From NCBI GenBank assembly GCA_945877725.1, contig CAMDXR010000060.1:1-12213 (forward strand): 12,213 bases of DNA, given 5' to 3'. Below the pieces are notes generated by a model. It did no database searches, was not told the DNA's origin, and saw only the letters and a program-made list of their open reading frames with translations. Shown here one piece after another: positions 5,942 to 12,213 of this stretch. This stretch comes from Limnohabitans sp. Rim8 (GTDB taxonomy: Bacteria > Pseudomonadota > Gammaproteobacteria > Burkholderiales > Burkholderiaceae_C). Made by a program: the position numbers and the translations under genes. The first letter of the stretch is position 1. Every line of letters starts with the position of its first letter.

Positions 5942-7695
5942 CAGTTGGACGCGTTGAACTGCAAGGCGGCCAGGCTGGCGTAAAGACCGCCCTTGGCTTG
6001 CAGCTCGGCATGGGTGCCCTGCTCTACCAAGTGCCCGCGCTCCAGCACCCAGATCACATCGGCGCGTTGCACCGTGGCCAGGCGGTGCGCAATGACCAAG
6101 GTGGTGCGTCCCACCATGGCTTTGTCCAAGGCGGCTTGGACCATCTTCTCGCTTTGCGCATCCAGCGCGCTGGTGGCTTCATCAAGTAACAAAAGCGGTG
6201 GATTTTTGAGAATCGCCCGGGCAATGGCGATGCGCTGGCGTTGCCCGCCCGACAAACGCACACCCCGGTCACCCAAATAGGTGTCGAAGCCTTCAGGCAA
6301 CTCGGCAATGAACTCTTGTGCGTAGGCTGCCTCGGCAGCGGCATGCACTTCTTCGAGACTGGCCTCGGGCCGCCCGTAGCGAATGTTGTCAATCACACTG
6401 CCAGAAAAGATCACCGGCTCTTGCGGCACGATCGCCATGCGCTCACGCAGGGCATGCAAGTCCATTTGGTCAATCGGCACGCCATCCAGCACGATACGAC
6501 CCGACTGCGGGTCGTGAAAGCGCATCAGCAAATCAAACAAAGTGGTTTTGCCCGCACCACTGGGGCCCACCACCGCCACCGTTTGGCCCGGTTGAATTTG
6601 CCCGCTCAACTGGTCCAGCGCCCAGGTTTCAGGGCGCGAGGGGTAATGAAACTGCACGGATTCCAACTGCAAAGAAGAGCCACCTTCAGGCCAGGTGGGC
6701 AATTGCGGCTGAGCGGCTGTCTTGAGATTGGACTCGGTGTGCAGCAACTCCATCAGGCGCTCGGTGGCCCCGGCGGCCCGCAGCATGTCGCCATAAACTT
6801 CGCCCAAAACGGCAAAAGCGCTGGCCAGCAAAATCACATAAAAAACGGTCTCGCCCAACTGGCCCGCTGTGCTGGTGCCGGCCCGCACCGCCAGGGTGCC
6901 CATGTACAAACCCCACAGCAACACCGCACTAGAGGCCATGATGATGAAGCCCACCAACACAGCCCGTGCACGGATACGGCCCAATGCCGTGCCCAGCGCC
7001 CGCGCCGTGGAGTCAATAAAGCGGCGCGTCTCGCGGCCTTCTGCGGTGTAGCTTTGCACCACCGTAATGGCGTTCAAAACCTCGGAGGCAATGGCGCTGG
7101 AATCGGCCACGCGGTCTTGGCTGGCACGCGACAAGCGCCGCACACGCCGCCCCAGGTACACGCTGGGGAAAATCACCGCCACCAGCACCGCCACCACTTG
7201 CAGCATCAGGACTGGGTTGGTCCAAACCAACATCAACAGCGCGCCTGCGCCCATGACCAAATTGCGCAAACCCATGGAAAAAGAAGATCCCACCACGGTT
7301 TGTACCAAGGTGGTGTCGTTGGTCAAGCGCGACAGCACTTCACCCGACTGCGTGGTTTCAAAAAATGCTGGGCTTTGCTTGAGCACATGGCCGTATACCG
7401 CATTGCGCAAGTCGCCTGTGATGCGCTCCCCCAGCCAACTGACGGTGTAGTAACGGCCCGACGAAAAAACCGCCAACGCCACAGCCACCCCAAACAATTG
7501 CAAAAAATTGCCCGACAACTGCTCGGCAGAAGCCCCCGGGGACAGGCCCTGGTCAATCAGTTGACGCAAAACCCAAGGGAAAGCCAAAGTGGTGCCCGCC
7601 GCCAACAGCAGGAACAAGGCGGCAAATACGAGCGCCACGCGGTAAGGTTTTAGAAAAGGGACAAGGCCCGTGAGGGATTTGGGAGAGGCAGCCAT
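5941..7695 (-). CDS. ABC exporter half-transporter (MsbA/BmrA-like, fused membrane and ATPase domains)
   Basis: The 584-residue protein is a complete type IV ABC exporter subunit that would act as a homodimer in the inner membrane. The membrane domain, about residues 15-310, has six predicted spans. The nucleotide-binding domain follows: Walker A GPSGAGKTT at 377-385, Q-loop glutamine 425 (IVPQEPVIFSG), signature LSGGQRQR at 481-488, Walker B LLLLDEATSALD at 501-512 with the catalytic glutamate, and the H-loop histidine 537 (VIAHRLATV). All catalytic residues are intact. The substrate cannot be told from sequence; lipids, peptides and drugs are all exported by this subfamily. The ATG at 7695 is preferred over a TTG two codons upstream; neither has a clear ribosome site. 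It is monocistronic, ending in an intrinsic terminator. No pigment link is shown beyond proximity. Confidence 0.93.
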   Translation of the reverse strand: MAASPKSLTGLVPFLKPYRVALVFAALFLLLAAGTTLAFPWVLRQLIDQGLSPGASAEQLSGNFLQLFGVAVALAVFSSGRYYTVSWLGERITGDLRNAVYGHVLKQSPAFFETTQSGEVLSRLTNDTTLVQTVVGSSFSMGLRNLVMGAGALLMLVWTNPVLMLQVVAVLVAVIFPSVYLGRRVRRLSRASQDRVADSSAIASEVLNAITVVQSYTAEGRETRRFIDSTARALGTALGRIRARAVLVGFIIMASSAVLLWGLYMGTLAVRAGTSTAGQLGETVFYVILLASAFAVLGEVYGDMLRAAGATERLMELLHTESNLKTAAQPQLPTWPEGGSSLQLESVQFHYPSRPETWALDQLSGQIQPGQTVAVVGPSGAGKTTLFDLLMRFHDPQSGRIVLDGVPIDQMDLHALRERMAIVPQEPVIFSGSVIDNIRYGRPEASLEEVHAAAEAAYAQEFIAELPEGFDTYLGDRGVRLSGGQRQRIAIARAILKNPPLLLLDEATSALDAQSEKMVQAALDKAMVGRTTLVIAHRLATVQRADVIWVLERGHLVEQGTHAELQAKGGLYASLAALQFNASN

Positions 7696-7920
7696 CGACA
7701 ATCAAAGTTCTGAAATAGTCGCTGCAAGCATAACGGCAAATTCAGGAATAAGGACGTCATGGCATTTGCCGAGCGATTAAGCACTCTTCGTCCTGAAATC
7801 CGATGAATTACGTCCATGTCTGAAAGTTGACAAACCCCCAATGCGCAGCGTTGAACTCAATTTATAAAAAGACCGACTTCGGGTCTGTGCGTTAATTCAC
7901 TCCTGCTTTCCCAGACCAAC
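7696..7920. other. Divergent intergenic region without a clear promoter
   Basis: This 225-nt gap separates the exporter (leftward) from the small hypothetical gene (rightward) and must hold start signals for both. I see TTGACA at 7827-7832 and TATAAA at 7863-7868 on the plus strand, but they are 30 nt apart and do not form a promoter. GGACGT-type hexamers recur in inverted form (about 7752, 7788 and 7811). A short AGACC/GGTCT hairpin lies near 7870-7886. None of these is strong enough to call. Confidence 0.4.
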
Positions 7921-8256
7921 ATGACCGACGAATTCCAGATCCACATCCCCCCCAGCTTCATGGCCTTGTATGTGCCACCCGGCAAAATCAAGCCCACCTT
8001 GGGCCAGCGCGACATGGCCGAACGCTATGAGTTGTGCGAAGACCTGGCCAATCTGCTGACCGAAAAAGCCGCCAACATGCAATTCACCCTGGGCATTACC
8101 GAAGACTTGGTGCTCAAGCAGTGCGAATTGGGCCTGCTGACCGAACCCTCGGTGGTCTTGCCCACAGAAGCCCGCTGGGTGGTTTGCCGACTGGCGGAGT
8201 TGCTGCAGTGGCCCTTGCCCGAGGATTTATCGCCGGGACAAAACCACTCAAAATAA
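7921..8256 (+). CDS. Small hypothetical protein (111 residues)
   Basis: This protein has no catalytic motif I can identify. It is soluble, with no signal peptide or membrane segment. A short proline-containing N-terminus (IPPSFMALYVPPGK) precedes a helical middle (RYELCEDLANLLTEKAANMQF) and an acidic, tryptophan-containing end (VCRLAELLQWPLPEDL). From memory, similar small proteins recur in Comamonadaceae genomes with vague labels such as 'ATPase with chaperone activity', but I see no Walker motif, so that label is not supported. The ATG at 7921 is the first in a frame with normal codon use; no clear ribosome site precedes it. It lies 98 nt upstream of the crotonase gene on the same strand and could be co-transcribed, though the gap contains its own regulatory-looking repeat. 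About 225 nt without a gene separate it from the divergent exporter. Confidence 0.7.
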   Translation: MTDEFQIHIPPSFMALYVPPGKIKPTLGQRDMAERYELCEDLANLLTEKAANMQFTLGITEDLVLKQCELGLLTEPSVVLPTEARWVVCRLAELLQWPLPEDLSPGQNHSK

Positions 8257-8267
8257 GGGTAAACACT
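8254..8267 (+). repeat. 14-bp element shared with the crtF 3' end
   Basis: TAAGGGTAAACACT begins with the stop codon of the small hypothetical gene and recurs exactly at 3360-3373, inside the end of crtF. It lies 87 nt before the hydratase start. A chance 14-bp match in a window this size is quite possible, so its meaning is open. Confidence 0.3.
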
Positions 8268-8299
8268 AGGCATAAAAGTGCATGCAGCCAAGCACAATT

Positions 8300-8316
8300 G
8301 GTTATTAATAATAACC
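8300..8316. promoter_or_regulatory. Inverted repeat in the leader of the aromatic-acid CoA operon
   Basis: GGTTATTAATAATAACC is a perfect 7-3-7 inverted repeat (arms GGTTATT and AATAACC) in an AT-rich patch 39 nt upstream of the hydratase ATG. Dyads of this size suit a dimeric repressor. Hydroxycinnamate operons are often controlled by MarR-type repressors that respond to the CoA ester, so such a site is a reasonable guess. No regulator gene is in the window, and there is no GC-rich stem or T-run to suggest a terminator. Confidence 0.45.
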
Positions 8317-8354
8317 TTCTTGGCCATTTGGCCGAGGCTTTTGAGGCCCCCTGC

Positions 8355-9161
8355 ATGACCCCCATCAACCAGCCCATACTTGACCGCGCAGCAGCCCATG
8401 GCGTTGCATTGGAGATGCACGGTGCCGTCGCCGTGGTGCGTTTGTGCCGCCCAGCCAAGCGCAATGCACTGAACGATGGCTTGATCGAGGCACTGCGCGA
8501 TGTGTTCCAAAACCTGCCCCCCGAAGCCGGTGCGGCCGTGATCCACGGTGAGGGTGACCATTTTTGTGCCGGACTGGATTTATCCGAGCTGAAAGAACGC
8601 GATGCCGGGGAAGGCATTCACCACTCACGCAGCTGGCACGTCGCCCTCAACGCAGTCGAGCAAGGCCGCGTACCTGTGGTGGCCGCATTGCACGGCGCGG
8701 TGGTCGGTGGCGGCCTGGAGCTGGCCAGCGCCAGCCACATTCGGGTGGCCGACGAGAGCACTTTTTATGCATTGCCCGAAGGCACGCGAGGCATTTTTGT
8801 CGGTGGCGGGGGCTCGGTGCGCATCCCCAAACTGATTGGCGCAGCCCGCATGACCGACATGATGCTGACCGGCCGTGTCTACAACGCCCAAGATGGCGAG
8901 CGCATTGGCTTGGCGCAATACCTGGTGCCCACTGGCACCGCCCTGGCCAAGGCCATTGAATTGGCCACACGCATTGCCACCAACGCACCGCTGACCAACT
9001 TCGCACTAATGCACGCTTTGCCCCGTATTGCAGAACAGCCTGCCGACCACGGCCTGTTCACTGAAGCCTTGATCGCGTCGATTGCGCAAGCCGCCCCCGA
9101 AGCCAAAGCCCGTGTCAGAGCCTTTCTGGAAGGCAAAGCTGCCAAGGTTCAAAAAGCCTGA
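8355..9161 (+). CDS. Crotonase-family enoyl-CoA hydratase, probably acting on hydroxycinnamoyl-CoA
   Basis: The 268-residue product has the crotonase fold. The first oxyanion-hole segment is FCAGLDLSEL (70-79) and the second is ALHGAVVGGGLELAS (111-125). Both catalytic glutamates of classical enoyl-CoA hydratase are present: E122 in GGGLELA and E142 in LPEGTRGIF, followed by the GGGG turn. As I recall, the hydratase/lyases that turn feruloyl-CoA into vanillin (HCHL/Ech) carry GGGFSPL in place of GGGLELA. This enzyme therefore looks like a plain hydratase. Its partners are a feruloyl-CoA-synthase-like ligase 43 nt downstream and a thiolase, so the substrate is likely an aromatic enoyl-CoA. The ATG at 8355 has GAGG 8 nt upstream. 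The frame is open further back to 8034, but that part overlaps the preceding gene in another frame and has no crotonase sequence. Confidence 0.88.
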   Translation: MTPINQPILDRAAAHGVALEMHGAVAVVRLCRPAKRNALNDGLIEALRDVFQNLPPEAGAAVIHGEGDHFCAGLDLSELKERDAGEGIHHSRSWHVALNAVEQGRVPVVAALHGAVVGGGLELASASHIRVADESTFYALPEGTRGIFVGGGGSVRIPKLIGAARMTDMMLTGRVYNAQDGERIGLAQYLVPTGTALAKAIELATRIATNAPLTNFALMHALPRIAEQPADHGLFTEALIASIAQAAPEAKARVRAFLEGKAAKVQKA

Positions 9162-9204
9162 GCCCTCCACCTGATGGCTGGCGTCAAATAAAACGGAGTT
9201 CTGG

Positions 9205-11064
9205 ATGAGTGAGATCAAATTTCGCCCCCTCAAGTTTGGCGTCACCCGCGTCAAACTGAGCGACGGCCCCAGTGGCACGCATTACTTAGAAGCCGATCAA
9301 GCCCTGCAAGCTTTTCCGGACCGCCTGACCGACCGGCTCCAACATTGGGCCCACACCGTGCCCGAGCGCAGCTTCATGGCCCGCCGTGTCAAGCAAGCTG
9401 ATGGCACGCTGGGCGACTGGAAGCACATCAATTACCAACAGGCCTGGACCACGGCACGCAACATTGCTCAGGGTCTGATTAACCGGGGGTTAAGCACCGA
9501 ACGCCCCGTGGTCATCTTGAGCGAAAACAGCCTCGAACACGCCTTGTTGTCACTGGGTTGCATGCTGGCCGGAGTGCCCTTTGTCCCCACTTCTCCCCCC
9601 TACTCATTGGTCAGTGTGGATTACGACAAGCTCAAGCATGTGTTGCGCACCGTCACGCCCGGCATGGTGTTCGCCTCAGATACCCGATACGCCAAAGCGA
9701 TCGCCGCCACCGTGGCCCCCGAAACCGAGGTGGTCATGGTGGAGGGCAGTGTTGAGGGACGAACTGTCACGGCTTTTGACGCACTGTGCGCCACCACGGC
9801 CACGCCCGCCGTGGATGCCGCCATTGCGGCCACCGGACCGGACACCATCGTCAAGTTTTTGTTCACCAGTGGCTCGACCAAACTGCCCAAAGCGGTCATC
9901 AACACCCAGCGCCTGTGGTGCGCCAACCAGCAACAAATGGCGCAATCGATGCCTGTGCTGGCAGAAAAACAGTTGGTTTTGGTCGACTGGCTGCCTTGGA
10001 ACCATACGTTTGGTGGCAACCACAATTTCGGCATGGTGGTGTTTCATGGGGGCACGCTCTACATAGACGATGGCAAGCCCACCCCTGCGCTGATGCAGGA
10101 AACCCTGCGCAATCTGCGCGAAATCGCACCCACGGTTTACTTCAACGTGCCCACGGGTTTTGAGGCCATCGCCAACGCCATGAAAACCGACGATGCGCTG
10201 CGCAAAACTTTGCTTTCGCGCGTGCAAATGTTCTTTTATGCCGGTGCTGCTTTAGCCCAACCGGTTTGGGACAGCCTGTATGAATCCCAAGAGCGCGAGG
10301 TTGGCGAGCGCATTGTCATGGGCACAGGCCTGGGCATGACCGAGTCCGGCCCATTCGGCATTTTTGTCACCAATCCCTATGTGCAAGCGGGCGACCTGGG
10401 TGTCCCCACGCCCGGTTTGACGCTGAAACTGGTGGACATGCAAGGCAAAACCGAGGTGCGCTACAAAGGGCCCAACATCACCCCCGGTTATTGGCGCAAC
10501 GCCGAGGAAACGGCCGATGCATTTGACGAAGAAGGCTTCTTCAAGACCGGCGATGCCGTCAAGTGGATCGACGAAACCGATGTGCACCTGGGCCTGAAAT
10601 TTGATGGCCGCATTGCCGAAGACTTCAAACTGGCCACCGGTACTTTTGTCAGTGTGGGGCCGCTGCGGGCCAAGATCATTGCGGCCGGTGCGCCCTACAT
10701 ACAAGATGTGGTGCTGACCGGCATCAACCTGAAAGAAGTGGGCGCCATGGTGTTCCCGACACCCGCTGTGCGCAGCTTGAGTGGCTTGCCGGCCGATGCC
10801 CCCTTGGCCGATGTGCTGGCATCTGCACCCGTGTTGCAAAAGTTTCAAGAAGTGGTGAACCAGTTGGCCAAAAACGCCACCGGCAGCGCCAACCGCATTG
10901 CACGCATGTGCCTGCTGTCAGAGCCCCCCACGATTGACAAGGGTGAGATCACCGACAAGGGATCGATCAACCAACGCTCGGTGCTGTCGCACCGTGCCGA
11001 CACGGTGGCGGCATTGCATGCCCACACCTTGCAGCACATCCTGACCCCCCAAACCAACGTCTGA
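9205..11064 (+). CDS. fcs: Feruloyl-CoA synthase-like acid:CoA ligase (AMP-forming)
   Basis: This would activate ferulate or a related hydroxycinnamate to its CoA ester with ATP, giving AMP and pyrophosphate. The 619-residue protein is an adenylate-forming enzyme. The phosphate-binding TSGSTKLPKA is at 221-230, the adenine motif GMTESGP at 377-383, TGD at 448-450, FDGR (hinge region) at 466-469, and the C-terminal catalytic lysine region GEITDKGSIN at 580-589 with K585. The opening FRPLKFGVTRV and the segment DGRIAEDFKLATGTFVSVGPLR are characteristic of the feruloyl-CoA synthase subfamily rather than fatty-acid ligases, whose lysine motif differs. The length is usual for that subfamily. The start at 9205 has CGGAG 7 nt upstream. 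It follows the hydratase by 43 nt and precedes the thiolase by 17 nt. The exact aromatic substrate is inferred. Confidence 0.88.
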   Translation: MSEIKFRPLKFGVTRVKLSDGPSGTHYLEADQALQAFPDRLTDRLQHWAHTVPERSFMARRVKQADGTLGDWKHINYQQAWTTARNIAQGLINRGLSTERPVVILSENSLEHALLSLGCMLAGVPFVPTSPPYSLVSVDYDKLKHVLRTVTPGMVFASDTRYAKAIAATVAPETEVVMVEGSVEGRTVTAFDALCATTATPAVDAAIAATGPDTIVKFLFTSGSTKLPKAVINTQRLWCANQQQMAQSMPVLAEKQLVLVDWLPWNHTFGGNHNFGMVVFHGGTLYIDDGKPTPALMQETLRNLREIAPTVYFNVPTGFEAIANAMKTDDALRKTLLSRVQMFFYAGAALAQPVWDSLYESQEREVGERIVMGTGLGMTESGPFGIFVTNPYVQAGDLGVPTPGLTLKLVDMQGKTEVRYKGPNITPGYWRNAEETADAFDEEGFFKTGDAVKWIDETDVHLGLKFDGRIAEDFKLATGTFVSVGPLRAKIIAAGAPYIQDVVLTGINLKEVGAMVFPTPAVRSLSGLPADAPLADVLASAPVLQKFQEVVNQLAKNATGSANRIARMCLLSEPPTIDKGEITDKGSINQRSVLSHRADTVAALHAHTLQHILTPQTNV

Positions 11065-11081
11065 CAGAACAAGGAAGCACC

Positions 11082-12213
11082 ATGGCCGCCAAAGGATTTT
11101 TTAACGCATTTGCCGACATCTGGATGCACGAAGGCGTGCGCACCCCCATGGTCGATTACTGCGGCGCACTGGGACACATCTCGCCCACCGACTTGGGCAT
11201 CAAAGCCGCGCGCGAAGCCCTGAAGCGCGCAGGCATTGCCGCCACAGAAATCGACTCGGTCATCACCGGTAACATGGCCCCTGGCGACTTTGACCAGTTC
11301 GTGTTGCCACGCCACATTGGCCTGTATGCAGGCGTGCCGCAAGAGGTGCCCGCCATCATGGCCCAGCGCATTTGCGGCACGGGTTTTGAGCTGTTTCGCC
11401 AAGCCGGTGAGCAAATTCAAGCGGGCGTGTGCGACGCGGCCCTGGTGGTCGGCACCGAAAGCATGACGCGCAACCCGATTGCGGCCTTTGACCACCGCAC
11501 CGGCTTTAAATTGGGTGCGCCCGTGGGCTTCAAAGACTACATGTGGGAGGCCCTGAAAGACCCGGCCCCGGGCATCAACATGATCCAGACGGCCGAAAAT
11601 CTGGCCAAAAAATACAACATCACCCGCGAAGAAGTGGACCAGTTCGCCTCCGATTCATTTGCCAAAGCGGTGGCGGCACAAGCCTCTGGATTTTTGGCGG
11701 GTGAAATTGTCTCCGTGGTCACAGAAAAGTTCAGCCTCGAAGGCTACAAAGACCGGGGCATCAAGTTGCAAGGCAAAGTGACCGAAGTCAGCGCCGACAC
11801 ACATCCCCGTCTGTCGCCGCCAGAGGTGCTGGCCAAACTCAAATCGGTCTACGAAGGTGGCGTACAAACTGGCGGCAACAGCTCAGCCTTGGTCGATGGC
11901 GCTGCTGCTTGCGTGGTCACCTCGGGTGACTATGCCAAAGCGCACGGCAAAAAGCCGCTGGCCCGTGTGGTCGCTGCGGCGGCTGTGGGCGTACCACCCG
12001 AGATCATGGGCATTGGCCCCGCGCCTGCCATTCGTTTGCTGCTGGAACGCACCGGGCTGCAGCTGTCCGACATTGGTCGCTTCGAGATCAACGAAGCCCA
12101 AGGTGCTCAAACCCTGGCCGTTGGCCGCGAACTGGGGCTGGATTTGTCCAAGCTCAACGTCAATGGCGGCGCCATTGCGCTGGGTCACCCCTTGGCGGCC
12201 ACCGGGGTGCGCT
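11082..12213 (+). CDS. Thiolase (acetyl-CoA acyltransferase), cut by the right edge
   Basis: The first 377 residues of a thiolase are present. The nucleophilic cysteine is C98 in QRICGTGFELF, and the GHP histidine is H369 in GGAIALGHPLAATG. The second catalytic cysteine (the C-x-G motif near the end) lies beyond the window. The usual NEAFA motif reads NEAQGAQ (338-343), a less common variant. In this operon the enzyme would cleave an aromatic 3-ketoacyl-CoA to acetyl-CoA and a benzoyl-type CoA, as proposed for the aat gene beside fcs/ech in Pseudomonas. A generic acetoacetyl-CoA thiolase remains possible. The ATG at 11082 has AAGGAAG 4 nt upstream and is 17 nt behind the ligase gene, so it is surely in the same operon. 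No frameshift is seen. Confidence 0.9.
   Translation, partial: MAAKGFFNAFADIWMHEGVRTPMVDYCGALGHISPTDLGIKAAREALKRAGIAATEIDSVITGNMAPGDFDQFVLPRHIGLYAGVPQEVPAIMAQRICGTGFELFRQAGEQIQAGVCDAALVVGTESMTRNPIAAFDHRTGFKLGAPVGFKDYMWEALKDPAPGINMIQTAENLAKKYNITREEVDQFASDSFAKAVAAQASGFLAGEIVSVVTEKFSLEGYKDRGIKLQGKVTEVSADTHPRLSPPEVLAKLKSVYEGGVQTGGNSSALVDGAAACVVTSGDYAKAHGKKPLARVVAAAAVGVPPEIMGIGPAPAIRLLLERTGLQLSDIGRFEINEAQGAQTLAVGRELGLDLSKLNVNGGAIALGHPLAATGVR

Noticed and set aside
6241..7653. A 470-codon open frame antisense to the ABC exporter
   Set aside because: It is His/Gln/Arg-rich with no motif, lies entirely opposite an intact ABC exporter gene, and is what GC-rich codon bias produces on the opposite strand.
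7816..7832. TGT...ACA element (TGTCTGAAAGTTGACA) as another PpsR site
   Set aside because: The spacer is 10, not 12, and the flanking genes have no photosynthesis link.
7827..7868. TTGACA and TATAAA as a promoter for the gene at 7921
   Set aside because: The two hexamers are 30 nt apart, far beyond the 16-18 nt needed.
8034..8354. In-frame 5' extension of the hydratase gene by 107 codons
   Set aside because: It overlaps the hypothetical gene at 7921 in another frame and begins with GTG; the crotonase fold starts after the ATG at 8355, which has its own ribosome site.

Overview
The window looks like a piece of a betaproteobacterial chromosome, most plausibly a Burkholderiales/Comamonadaceae-type freshwater aerobic anoxygenic phototroph. 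The reasons are the gene order crtE-crtF-bchC-bchX-bchY, the PpsR/CrtJ-type operators, the GC-rich codon use, and an aromatic-acid (ferulate-type) CoA operon of the kind common in that order. The genus is an inference from protein flavour and gene order, not a search result.

Left half (1-5498, all minus strand): one end of a photosynthesis gene cluster, transcribed right to left as crtE (GGPP synthase), crtF (demethylspheroidene O-methyltransferase), bchC (hydroxyethyl-bacteriochlorophyllide dehydrogenase), bchX and bchY (chlorophyllide reductase subunits). bchY runs off the left edge; bchZ and then puf genes would be expected beyond it. Gaps are short (about 37-47 nt) and bchC/bchX overlap by ATGA, so this reads as one operon serving carotenoid and bacteriochlorophyll synthesis. 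Ahead of crtE (5520-5589) lie two exact TGT-N12-ACA palindromes around a good sigma70-like promoter. A one-mismatch version overlaps the 3' end of crtF ahead of bchC.

Middle (5590-7920): a divergent small membrane-anchored protein gene of unknown function (5701-5934) shares the operator region with crtE. It converges on a complete ABC exporter half-transporter (5941-7695, minus). A hairpin with a T-run in the minus direction sits at the convergent ends.

Right half (7921-12213, plus strand): a small conserved-looking hypothetical gene, then an apparent operon of a crotonase-family hydratase, a feruloyl-CoA-synthase-like acid:CoA ligase and a thiolase cut by the right edge. Together these would activate a phenylpropenoid acid to its CoA ester, hydrate the side-chain double bond and cleave an acetyl-CoA unit. 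A 7-3-7 inverted repeat in the operon leader is a candidate repressor site.

No tRNA, rRNA, CRISPR array, insertion sequence or phage gene was seen. I found no clearly undescribed system. The best leads are the uncharacterised small membrane protein facing crtE across the PpsR sites, and the two-glutamate hydratase paired with a feruloyl-CoA synthase.
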